Part shown: positions 1-6,996 of the stretch, piece by piece | How positions within the stretch are numbered: the first letter of the stretch is position 1 | Layout: every line of letters begins with the position of its first letter | Source of the DNA: Phoronis ovalis | Lineage: Eukaryota > Phoronida > Phoronidae | Length of the DNA stretch: 11,420 bases | NCBI GenBank assembly: GCA_028565635.1 | Contig: JAOXYB010041849.1 | Span: forward strand, 1-11,420 | Reading direction: 5' to 3' | Program-made: the position numbers and the translations under genes | Notes under the pieces: model-generated | Databases searched by the model: none | Told to the model about the DNA's origin: nothing | The model's input: the letters and a program-made list of their open reading frames with translations, nothing else

Positions 1-188
1 TAATAGGTCTGGATAACCACCTATTTCTGCGTGTGCAACTTGGCCTTTGCTAAAAGGCGTTTCTAGTTCATTTTGAAATATATCTTGAAACACGTTTAAT
101 CCACATGTAGGCCTGACTTAATATTGATTAACTTAAATTATATTCATACAGAGGCTATGAACCATGTTTTGTCTCAAGTTAACATTAC
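1..188 (-). other. Start of intron 5, truncated by window edge
   Basis: It begins with GTAATG after exon 5. An open minus-strand frame at 117-1 has no resemblance to the expected TM9 region and no good acceptor, so I treat the stretch as intron. Confidence 0.6.
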
Positions 189-352
189 CTGCTAAACTGC
201 CCAGAAACAAGGTACGTCGACCAATTTTTTCCACTAAATACAAGCCAACGAATGTGAATAAAAAGTTGATGCTAGATGTTACAGCAGCTAACCATATTGC
301 TGCTGTATGGTCTCGCACACCTGACATGGTTATGATGGTAGCACTATAATAC
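189..352 (-). CDS. SLC2A13: Exon 5: TM7-TM8 and the EKIGRR loop (last exon in window)
   Basis: The exon is 164 bp, with acceptor TATCTCAG| and donor AGCAG|GTAATG. It completes Met331 and encodes residues 332-385 plus the first base of Gly386. It begins with YYSATI (matching the YYS after GLUT1 TM7), then an extracellular loop, then TM8 ([19 protein letters not shown]). Asn360 aligns with GLUT1 N317, a substrate contact. EKIGRR (372-377) is the conserved 8-9 loop motif and LGSLAG matches the HMIT sequence that follows it. The next exon, which should encode TM9 and the large extracellular loop typical of HMIT, is beyond position 1. Confidence 0.92.
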
Positions 353-3300
353 CTGAGATATAAAGATCATCAGCATAAGATTTTATCATTTCTTACTCAT
401 TCCAATACCACCCTACTGTATGACGACAATGACTCCTGTCGTTATATCAATGAGAGACAGAAGGCAAGATGTATTCAGTATATTGTCTACACGTCACTTC
501 ATTACCGTATTTTTAGTGACCAGTAGAACTTTTAAATATTGAAACAAATCCCTTTCCAGTATCTGTATTAATTTATTGTTTTGATATTTATTGAAATAAA
601 ACTAAATGATTTCTTGAAGAACTAATCTTTTTTAAAGCCTCAAAACCCACGTTTTCTTAAAATATTGCATGATTCCGATGAGATGTAATTTGAAACTCTA
701 ACTAGAAATGGTTCTATTGGTATAATAGTCAAGCATTCAAAGTTCAAGGCTTAATACATTTAAATTGTATACCTATGCAAGATGTTGAGAACCAGTGCCA
801 TCCACTGCCACCTAATGACAAAGTTTATGAATCAGACACACTGGGATTTCATAAAACAATACCAATTGAACTTATTCTACCTTTGACAACCAAACATAAA
901 ATATGTCACCATCTCTATTGGGTACTTACATTACGGTATTAATTCCTGAAAGCTGTTGAAACATTTGCAAACAACATCCTACTATAACTGCACGTCTGAC
1001 CTCTGGTGTTTGGAAGACTTGTATAACAAGAGGAGTCCGTGACCCTGCATAAATAAAATGAGGCAGTTATATTGAGCAGTCATTGTTTTTAATAACTAAC
1101 AGTTTGCATAAATATGACACTTAGTCAGCTCATCATTTACTGTACACTATCAACTCTTCAAGAATACAAGATATGCCTCAGCAATGATGAACATTACAAA
1201 AGTCTCAGAAACCAGACACTACTACGGCAATGGTAGGATCGATTACACATATTACATACTTTACCTCTTTTCTCCATTTCCAACCGATCTTCTTCACAGC
1301 TTTGTTTAATTTGTGCGATTTCTGTATCAATGTCTGCTGTTCCTCTGATAGATACTAATACTTCCTTTGCCTTGGAATATTGCCCCTTTTGTACTAACCA
1401 ACGAGGACTTTCCGGCATAAACACAAAACCAATGAACTGGATGACTGACGGAATAGCCGCAAACCCCAACATGAATCTATTGAAGAAAAACAAACAATTT
1501 ATTTGCATAAACATTTTAAGAAATTCAACAGCCATCTGAAATCTCCTTAAAATTATTAAATTCAATTTTCTAAAGGTGTCTCAGAGAAATCTGCCTGTGG
1601 GTACATTTACCTTAAAACTCCTAGTAACAACTTTCCTAGTAGTAAAGTTGATGTTGCTTGGGAAAAGTGTCGTGGAAAAAAGCTAGGAATAGAAAGTTTC
1701 TAGTCTTACAATTAATATAAATTTTTTTTTGGCAGTCATGTGTCCAAACAGTGATTCTGCTCTGTGGAGCAGGAGGGGTCCAAGGGAGGGTGTGCCCCCT
1801 TGTAATGGCCGGGGAAGCCATTATGGATTTATTTGAAATTGTATTAAATTTTGTGCACTCCACCACCAATAATATATATTTTGGTTCAATACCAAACACC
1901 AGTAAAAAATAGTTTTTTCTGCCCCCTTCTCCCCATACAGCCAAACGTTTTGACCAATTGAAAATTATAACCCACAGTATTTTCTCTAATAATTGCCCCC
2001 CCCCCTAAAACCAATTTGTTTTAATAATCGCCCAGGGTGATTATTTGAGAAAATACGGTATGTGCATGTGCCGAAAATTTTAACCCTAAGCAATCTGCAA
2101 ACAGGCACCAAAACCCACAATGTAATGTTACCTCCAACCGTCAGTATGGTCATAATTAAACAGTCCTGTAATAATCGATGCTATAAACATTCCTGTTGTA
2201 ATTGACAGTTGGAATAAATGTACCATAAATCCACGTTGACCCATTGGAGCACTTTCTGCCAAGTACACAGGGATCGTCATAGATGACAATCCTAAAACAC
2301 GATTTGAAAGCATCTTTAATGAAAATTGTTATTACACCACAAACACCAGGAAAAAAGCTTAAATAAAAATATTAACCACTTTTTGCTGCAATTTTAGTTA
2401 CTTCTGAATTGTTCATTAACATTAATTTTTTAAACTAAAAACTAGGTTATAGTCAGAAGTTACTAAAATTTAATATTAAAAAATGGAAATTTTTAATTAA
2501 ACTTCATAGTAACCTAGTGATTGCAGTTTATCTGGTCGGAAATCATTTCCTACCTCCAACCGTTAGTCAGATCGTAACTAAAAGCACCATCTACTAAAGA
2601 GGCAACAAACTGTCCCCCGGTAATAAATAATGTATTCAATGTGACGAGACGGCCACGTATGCCAATTGGTGCACTCTCTGCTATGTACATTGGTACAGTC
2701 ATTGATGCTAAACCTGGAAGGGAAAATATGGTAGAAATATGAATAATACTCATAGCATTTCCTTTACAAAGACTGCTACAAAACTGAATCAGTTGCAGTT
2801 GCAGGGGGGTCAACTGAACTAAAACCGCCAAAATATGTTAGTAGATGTGCACAATACAGATTGGGACAATATACTATTCTTGTTTAGCGATGTGATGTAA
2901 TAATATTAATTATTATACAGTGTCCTATATAGGGTTTTTAGCAAAAAAGTTAAGCAAACCATTTTGGCAAGGAAAAAGAGTTGAGAGGATCCGGTTTTTA
3001 ATCTGTGTCGGACACTTTTTTTACCCAAAATTTTGTGAAGTTCGCTCCGAGAGCGCAAATTGGCTGCAGAATACTGTTGCCGTATAGCCACCGTATACCA
3101 TATTTTATTAGTCATTTATTATATATATCGTCCACATCTTGTCTACTCACCTATCCCTATTCCGACAATAATCCTACCAATGAGGAGCATCGTTTTATTA
3201 GTAGCCACTCCTAATAAGACGGCACCAGCTGAAAACACAAGGCTGGACACGAGTGTAGTTGGTTTCCTCCCAAAATAATCATTCATTACCCCACCAACTA

Positions 3301-3655
3301 CGGCAAACACAGCCGCGGCACCAATAGTAACGGAAACTATCAGCTCCTGCCAGAAAATATTTAAATGAAAGACATCGCGTATTATAAGCATCGCTCCTGA
3401 AACCACACCTGTGTCATACCCAAAAAGAAATCCTCCAATCGCAGCGAAAAATGTTAACACATAAACAGAACATGTTCCTGTTTGGTTAGAGGGTACGTGT
3501 TCGCCCGTTGAAGTGGTATATGCGTTTAGCTTAAGAACGTCTTCACCTGCAGTCTTTAGAAGTGGTGTTTTATCCGTCTGCTTTAAGGGTTTTATGTCAG
3601 AATTCGCAGAGCTAGTTGAGCTACCGTCGTCCGCCATGTCCATTAATTCCATCAT
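189..3655 (-). CDS. SLC2A13: SLC2A13/HMIT-like proton-coupled sugar/inositol transporter, 5' part of gene (spliced, runs off left edge)
   Basis: This is a spliced gene model joining 3655-3151, then either 2713-2554 or 2291-2132, then 1476-1265, 1044-930 and 352-189. All junctions are GT..AG and all phases agree, giving about 386 codons. The product is a 12-TM MFS sugar-porter of which TM1 to about TM8 are present. Motifs in order are [14 protein letters not shown] (residues 74-87), FGRK (128-131), [10 protein letters not shown] (160-169), PxYxAESAP with RG (176-189), PESPRW (243-248), QQLSGIN (322-328) and EKIGRR (372-377). The Asp in GYDTG (D81) and R161 match the XylE proton-coupling pair D27/R133; GLUT1 has Asn at the Asp position. 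This supports H+ symport, as in human HMIT, which imports myo-inositol at the plasma membrane. The closest family by remembered sequence is SLC2A13; a closely related inositol or sugar porter cannot be excluded. The 3' half lies outside the window. Confidence 0.93.
353..929 (-). other. Intron between exons 4 and 5
   Basis: This 577-bp AT-rich intron has donor GTAAGT at 929 and acceptor TATCTCAG at 353. It has only a minor hairpin (423-428 with 437-442) and no repeat or hidden exon that I can support. Confidence 0.85.
930..1044 (-). CDS. SLC2A13: Exon 4: end of central loop and TM7 with QQLSGIN
   Basis: This short 115-bp exon was found by splicing rather than as a long open frame. The acceptor is TTTATGCAG| and the donor is TAAT|GTAAGT. 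It completes Gly293, encodes residues 294-330 and leaves the AT of Met331. The translation includes [33 protein letters not shown] (322-328) is the TM7 substrate-binding motif, corresponding to GLUT1 Q282, Q283 and N288, and is the strongest functional signature in this part of the gene. Length and junction phases agree with both neighbouring exons. Confidence 0.92.
1045..1264 (-). other. Intron between exons 3 and 4
   Basis: This 220-bp intron has GTAAAG at the 5' end and TTTATGCAG at the 3' end. Nothing else is recognisable in it. Confidence 0.85.
1265..1476 (-). CDS. SLC2A13: Exon 3: TM6, PESPR motif and central cytoplasmic loop
   Basis: The exon is 212 bp, with acceptor TTTTTCTTCAATAG| and donor AGAG|GTAAAG. 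It completes Arg222 and encodes residues 223-292 plus the first base of Gly293. TM6 ([19 protein letters not shown], about 223-241) is followed by PESPRW (243-248), the sugar-porter signature that starts the cytoplasmic helical domain. The rest is the charged 6-7 loop with [11 protein letters not shown] and a run of Glu/Lys, as in HMIT. This exon is shared by both isoforms and accepts the phase-2 end of either 2a or 2b. Confidence 0.92.
1725..1960. repeat. Probable interspersed-repeat fragment in intron
   Basis: The base composition differs from the AT-rich surroundings, with blocks such as GGAGGGTGTGCCCCCTTG and CCCCCTTCTCCCC and a short hairpin (1803-1809 with 1817-1823, TAATGGC/GCCATTA). 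This looks like a worn interspersed repeat, but no ends or duplication are visible. Confidence 0.35.
1974..2059. mobile_element. Small palindromic MITE-like element in the intron after exon 2b
   Basis: The ends 1974-1998 and 2059-2035 are inverted repeats with 21 of 25 matches (core GTATTTTCTC..AATAAT..CCC). The inside has a C-run and a second palindrome at about 2022-2045 (AATAATC.CCC facing GGG.GATTATT). I see no clear target-site duplication. Similar 'GTATTTTCTC-AATAATCGCCCC' repeats are, from memory, common in many invertebrate genomes. The element starts only 72 bp downstream of the exon 2b donor. Confidence 0.6.
2132..2291 (-). CDS. SLC2A13: Exon 2b: duplicated alternative exon for TM5, GLUT-like variant
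   Basis: This 160-bp exon has acceptor TCGTGTTTTAG| and donor GGAG|GTAACA. Its entry and exit phases are the same as exon 2a, so it can replace it exactly. The 54-residue translation (Gly169-Arg222) aligns with exon 2a without gaps, 32 identities. It keeps PVYLAESAP, the RG and the terminal GWR but changes TM5 to [13 protein letters not shown]. It therefore has Gln196 and Met203 where exon 2a has Thr and Gln. Gln196 matches GLUT1 Q161 and XylE Q168, both sugar contacts. Arg190 of 2a is Phe here and Asp210 is Thr. The frame is intact and the splice sites are usable, which argues against a dead copy. The pyrimidine tract is weaker than in 2a, which may make use of this exon regulated. Confidence 0.87.
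2292..2553 (-). other. Intron between the alternative exons 2a and 2b
   Basis: This 262-bp, very AT-rich intron separates the two versions of exon 2. It would only be removed as such if both exons were joined, which breaks the frame. It contains the inverted repeat at 2390-2470 and an additional 9-bp pairing described separately. Confidence 0.8.
2390..2470. repeat. Inverted repeat (17 of 18 bp) between the alternative exons
   Basis: The arms 2390-2407 and 2453-2470 are complementary at 17 of 18 positions, with a 45-nt spacer, so the pre-mRNA can fold into a long stem. In addition 2441-2449 (actaggtta), inside the loop, is perfectly complementary to 2510-2518 (taacctagt), outside it, which is a pseudoknot arrangement. 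It could equally be a small palindromic transposon remnant. Confidence 0.7.
2554..2713 (-). CDS. SLC2A13: Exon 2a: alternative TM4 end/4-5 loop/TM5, HMIT-type
   Basis: This 160-bp exon has acceptor TTCCCTTCCAG| and donor GGAG|GTAGGA. It enters in phase 1 (completing Gly169) and leaves in phase 2 (AG of Arg222). It encodes the PMYIAESAP motif, the RG of the 4-5 loop and TM5 with [13 protein letters not shown]. The TM5 stretch is almost identical to human HMIT as I recall it ([14 protein letters not shown]). At the positions matching XylE Q168 and Q175 it has Thr196 and Gln203. Its pyrimidine-rich acceptor looks stronger than that of exon 2b, so it may be the default form. It is followed 262 bp downstream by its duplicate, exon 2b. 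Confidence 0.9.
2714..3150 (-). other. Intron 1 (exon 1 to exon 2a)
   Basis: This 437-bp GT..AG intron begins GTGAGT at 3150. The short open frames in it on both strands show no family resemblance. The right half (about 2990-3110) is less AT-rich than the rest, and I see no third copy of the duplicated exon in it. Confidence 0.8.
3151..3655 (-). CDS. SLC2A13: Exon 1: cytosolic N-terminus and TM1-TM4
   Basis: The exon encodes residues 1-168 plus the first base of Gly169 and ends at donor ATAG|GTGAGT. I start it at the first in-frame ATG (3655). The open frame extends upstream to about 3730 but contains only a TTG there, after TAA TAG TAA stops. The second ATG (3652) has the better start context, with A at -3 and G at +4, so initiation at Met1 or Met2 is equally plausible. 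Residues 1-60 are polar and Ser/Thr-rich, with an acidic dileucine motif (D28 KTP L32 L33) of the kind used for endosomal sorting; human HMIT is also trafficked through such signals. TM1 is about 62-86, TM2 about 105-125, TM3 about 132-150 and TM4 starts about 155. N153-K-T falls in the predicted extracellular 3-4 loop and is a possible glycosylation site. Confidence 0.92.
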
Positions 3656-3681
3656 ACCGGATTTCCAGGTTCGCCACGCAT
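3652..3681 (-). promoter_or_regulatory. Upstream ORF overlapping the main start codon (ATGA)
   Basis: An ATG at 3681 opens a 9-codon frame (MRGEPGNPV) whose TGA at 3654-3652 overlaps both tandem main ATGs (3655 and 3652). It is the only out-of-frame ATG seen in the roughly 70 bp before the main start. Its context (C at -3, C at +4) is weak, so most ribosomes would probably scan past it, while some could terminate and restart at the overlapping ATG. It matters only if transcription starts upstream of 3681. Confidence 0.5.
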
Positions 3682-3773
3682 GCGTAATGAAGAGTGGATA
3701 GAATCTCCGACAGATGTCAAACACCGTCAATAAAGTACAATGTATTTTTTCGCGAGCTTTGCGAGTGTATTAC

Positions 3774-3780
3774 TATTATA
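3774..3780 (-). promoter_or_regulatory. Possible TATA-like box of the transporter gene
   Basis: TATAATA reads on the minus strand about 120 bp before the main ATG. If used, transcription would begin near 3748 and the 5' UTR would be about 90 nt and include the upstream ORF. The region just downstream (about 3735-3765) has several CpGs in an otherwise AT-rich background. AT-rich matches like this are common by chance, so this is only a candidate. Confidence 0.22.
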
Positions 3781-3944
3781 TTGTGGCCTTCACAAAATAC
3801 TACATTGAATTTGATGTACAAATATAGACTCTCCCAGTTTCTTCCATTTCTCTTTAAAATCTAATTAGATTAGTTTAATTTTAGTTTAATTACAAGCAAT
3901 TTTTTCTAGTTAATTTAACACCCAGTTGGCACTTACAATATAGC

Positions 3945-4019
3945 TTGCTGAAAACAAAAATTCAATCAGTTAAATTGATAGGTTGTTGACAACAAAAATT
4001 TAGTCTGTTAAACTCATTA
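3945..4019. repeat. Degenerate 38-bp tandem duplication
   Basis: The segments 3945-3980 and 3983-4018 align over 36 bp at roughly three quarters identity, sharing a core of the form TTG.TGA.AACAAAAATT. It lies about 300 bp upstream of the transporter start. No function is apparent. Confidence 0.5.
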
Positions 4020-4199
4020 CATCTGTAGCTGGTATTAATACACGTAAAACTTGTACGTTAATTAGTCTGCTCAATCGAGATGATAGTATAATTATAACCT
4101 ACAGTGCAAAAAATAGATTTCATTGTCCTTACTGCGATCGCCTGTCTTTTTTGAAGACTTTTCCAGTTATAATTGCATAAATAAAATCCCTGAACAATT

Positions 4200-4388
4200 T
4201 CAGTAAATATTGTTAAGAGATTTTAAAAGATATAACAGACAAATAGACACACCAGCAACAGAGTAATCAATGGGAGACTGGCATGAGGAGGCTGCCGCTA
4301 TATGAAGTGCGTTTCCAAAACTCTCAGACTCTATGGTTTCGGACTCGTATGAGGACAGTGGCTGCTTTGGGGTGATTCGATCGTAAGT
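4200..4388 (-). other. Less AT-rich island, open on the minus strand (62 codons, no ATG)
   Basis: About 4262-4385 stands out from the AT-rich flanks. One minus-strand frame is open for 62 codons with mixed, protein-like composition (for example ESESFGNALHIAAAS followed by a hydrophobic stretch), but has no ATG and no clear acceptor. On the plus strand a short ATG frame from 4332 runs to a good donor (CGATC|GTAAGT, 4378-4388). Either a stray exon or a repeat fragment is possible, and no family is recognised. Confidence 0.25.
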
Positions 4389-4410
4389 TTATTGAATCAA
4401 ATCCTCTATT

Positions 4411-5055
4411 AACGAAAACACTAGTTAAAATAGTAAAATTTAATGGCAAAAATTAAAAATGCCAAGAATACTGCAATTTCAGAAAAAGTCAAAAGCCCAC
4501 TCCAACTTCAAATCTTGGGGTTGCTCCTGTTATTACACACTCAGTGTTGACTCCCCTGGATGTCTTTTGACTCATCACGTCCAACTAATTTGCTTAGTCA
4601 TTGCGAATAATGTATATTTTATTAAACCAATAACTAACTAATAAAAAACTAATGTAAAAACAACAATTATTTGAAAACATTTTAAGTTTCATAAAAATCT
4701 AACCCAGAACCTAAAGTCCCTGCATAATGATTTTTAATTTAATTCAGCGTTATTTACCAATATAGTATCTTTGTCAATGTATTTTCGTTAATAAAACCAC
4801 TACATTAAGCCATAGATTTGCACCCACTTTGGAAACCTCCTCAAAATCGCTGGCCAATGCTAGGAGACAACGTACATGTTCTGTGGCGTCAATTAAGTTA
4901 AACGAAAAACTATTTTAAAAGTAAACATTAAAACTAAAAATGGCAAAGTATATTGCAATTTCATAAAAATCGAAACCACAACGTAATATTGATGGCTCTT
5001 GACATCACATCCGTGCTTTAAAAGTTATGCCAATGTATATTTTAATAACACAATA
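4411..5055. repeat. Cluster of diverged local repeats
   Basis: Three related segments occur. 4411-4495 and 4901-4978 share AACGAAAA..ACTA, AAAATG.CAA and TGCAATTTCA..AAAA in the same order. 4687-4714 and 4959-4986 share TTTCATAAAAATC.AA.CCA.AAC.TAA. Each is followed at a variable distance by a GTTAT..CCAAT..TA-like segment and an AT-rich tail ending near AATAA. The spacings are unequal (about 210 and 270 bp), as in an old, decayed tandem array or nested transposon copies. Confidence 0.45.
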
Positions 5056-5742
5056 TATTGCATGCGAAAATCTCAAATGTTTATGTTGTGCAGTTCTTGC
5101 TTTTCTAGGTAACATAAGCGCATTAGCACGTCATACGAATATTGTTGCTGAATTTAAAATATTAACTTATGCATAAATCTCCCAGTTATTTTTGAGTTAT
5201 GACTTTCGTGAATACAATTATACCACAGTTGACATTTTTCACAATTCGCTAGAATTTAATTTCACTTATTCCACAGATGTTAATCAATAAAAACATTATG
5301 CTATTAGATACTGGGAATATCTAACCTCACGTCACAGTTGTACTTCTATTCAGTAGATGTATATGTATTAATTAAATTGCAGGTGGAAGTTTCAGATTCC
5401 AATAAGGGATTCAAGAAACTAGATGTTTACTTCACGACTTCGATATGCTTATTTTTGCGTGTTACTAAAATTGCAATGTATAAAAAATGACAATGATGTT
5501 ATGGTAGCTGGATAGATCGACTTTCTTGATAATAAGTTCTGCAGTTTCTGATTACTGCCAGTTTGTTAGATTATGCTATATTAGAATAGTTATGTAACAT
5601 AAAAAAGTAATTTCATTGCATTGGGACCCGGCTAATCTGTATGCCATGGGTTGCTTCGCATGTACAGTTATCTGTATACTAGTAGTCCTTCAGATCGAGT
5701 AAAAAAGTAGGAAAAACGTTTCAGTATAAAAAGGACATTGGT
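5056..5742. other. AT-rich intergenic DNA, nothing supported
   Basis: No coding frame, RNA gene or clear repeat is seen. A short less AT-rich patch (about 5620-5700) contains ATCTGTAT twice but no definable ends. Confidence 0.6.
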
Positions 5743-6208
5743 CTACCCTAGAATTTTGATATAAAAAATCGTGATCCTACAGTGAGCCGCCGAGGCTTTC
5801 AGCTTTGAGGTATATGTATCCGGAATTAATATCTTATCATAAATTGGCTGCATTTCTTTGCAAACAGCAGCGGTGATGCCTCTGAGTAGGTTTAACCGGG
5901 TTAAAAGCAACATACTAGTGAGTAACATACGGGGTAAAATAATCCACTGAATGTACTCGTTTGCATGAGTACAGCTACCATTCACAAGGAAATTTAAACT
6001 GGAAACCGAAAACTTGTTTATGCTTCCAAATGTCCAGAACAAACACTCGGCCGCTTTTGCATGTGAACTTTCTTTTTTTTAATAGAATATGTGGCAAGCG
6101 TATTTTCGGTTGACGTAATTCAGAACACGCGTGGGTAATACTAGTATTCCGTAGGATAGCTTTGACAGTTCCCCCCACGAATAACCGCACACCGGAACGT
6201 ACAAGCAA
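5743..6208 (-). other. Overlapping short open frames of unknown origin
   Basis: Two minus-strand frames (6042-5743 and 6208-5975) are open for 99 and 77 codons in a segment less AT-rich than its surroundings. Neither matches a family I recognise. Two frames offset by a shift could be a decayed transposon gene, but no catalytic or zinc-binding motif is visible, so no gene is called. Confidence 0.2.
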
Positions 6209-6732
6209 AATTTTATAATGTTAAATTTATTTTAAGAAAGAGGTGTACAAGTGACGAACCGAGCAGATGCATGATTATGGGAAATGGAGTGGCTATGTGC
6301 AGTGCAACACATTACACAACGTAAACTGTGTAAATTTTAGATTAATTAGATGATTTCTTTCTGTTTAATATTATACATAAACATCCATAAACATCTCAAT
6401 ACTCTGCATTTCAGTTAATATATAGTTTAGTTATATACATTATATGCAGTCTAGCTATAGTTATGTATGCAGCTTGAAGCGTCGTTTTAGTAATCACTTA
6501 TTTTTGTTAATTATGACTGTTAAAAAAAGACAAAATTAATTTTCAGATAAGTGTCACGAGTTTTACCCTAAAAGGAGTGACGTCAGTCAATACTTTGCCT
6601 TTTAAGTAAATCGTCAAAAAAAACATGATATAAAAATAAACTCCTATCCCACTGTGCTGCCAAATTGAAAAGAAGATCATCGTCACATGTCACGCAACAA
6701 TGTCAAAGTAACCTACGCAGGGGAGTCCGAAA
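6209..6732. other. AT-rich intergenic DNA, nothing supported
   Basis: No frame, RNA gene or repeat with definable ends is visible. Confidence 0.6.
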
Positions 6733-6996
6733 TTACAAGATAGATAACATCAACATTTTATTTACATTCAGTAATGGTATTATAAGGCGTTTTTGATTTT
6801 TACAGGTCAAATGGAAACGCCCGGGATTCCCACACTTTGCTATTGTTGCAGTAGTCCAATTCTTGTCCTCTAAGTGTTTCGCTGTTGATTTTGTGTTCTG
6901 GCTGCACTTAGCGGACAAAAAATTGACTATTCTTTCAGTAGTTAAAAATACACCAAAACCAAAACCCAGGCCACAAATAGACAAAATAATAAACAT
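6733..6996 (-). other. Small ORF with a hydrophobic N-terminus, doubtful
   Basis: An 87-codon frame starts with a true ATG at 6996 and begins with a signal-peptide-like run (MFIILSICGLGFGFGVFL), followed by a polar part with three cysteines. The start context is poor (T at -3) and another ATG in a different frame lies 7 bp before it. AATAAA occurs within the end of the frame. It could encode a small secreted peptide or be chance, and no homology is recognised. Confidence 0.2.

Larger units (their letters stand above)
1477..2131 (-). other. Intron between exon 2b and exon 3
   Basis: This 655-bp intron is also the end of the longer intron used when exon 2a is chosen. It contains a C/G-run-rich stretch at about 1725-1960 and a palindromic element at 1974-2059. 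An open frame at 1636-1944 on the minus strand is low-complexity and not considered coding. Confidence 0.8.

Noticed and set aside
1-117. Open minus-strand frame as exon 6
   Set aside because: It would need an intron of about 70 bp with a poor acceptor (ATTAAG), and its translation has no likeness to the TM9 region expected after LAG.
1194-1565. Single uninterrupted 123-codon frame as a stand-alone gene
   Set aside because: Only 1476-1265 matches the transporter. Both ends run into introns with clear AG and GT sites.
1636-1944. 102-codon minus-strand open frame in the intron
   Set aside because: The translation is low-complexity, lies over C/G-run repeat sequence and interrupts the transporter gene without usable exon structure.
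2918-3020. Short TIR-like pair GTGTCC/GGACAC in intron 1
   Set aside because: Only 6-8 bp match, with no duplication; this is expected by chance.
353-3150. A third copy of the duplicated exon
   Set aside because: I searched the introns by eye for the conserved GGTTGGAG end and the PxYxAES block. Only 2a and 2b have them.
3005-3278. Plus-strand open frames across exon 1 and intron 1
   Set aside because: They are antisense shadows of the transporter exon with no motif.
3656-3730. Longer N-terminus of the transporter (25 extra codons)
   Set aside because: The frame is open but its first codon is TTG, not ATG, and no ATG lies between the upstream stops (TAA TAG TAA) and 3655. It is treated as 5' UTR.
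5743-6208. THAP-like or transposase fragment
   Set aside because: Scattered Cys and His residues did not line up with any zinc-binding pattern, and no catalytic motif was visible.
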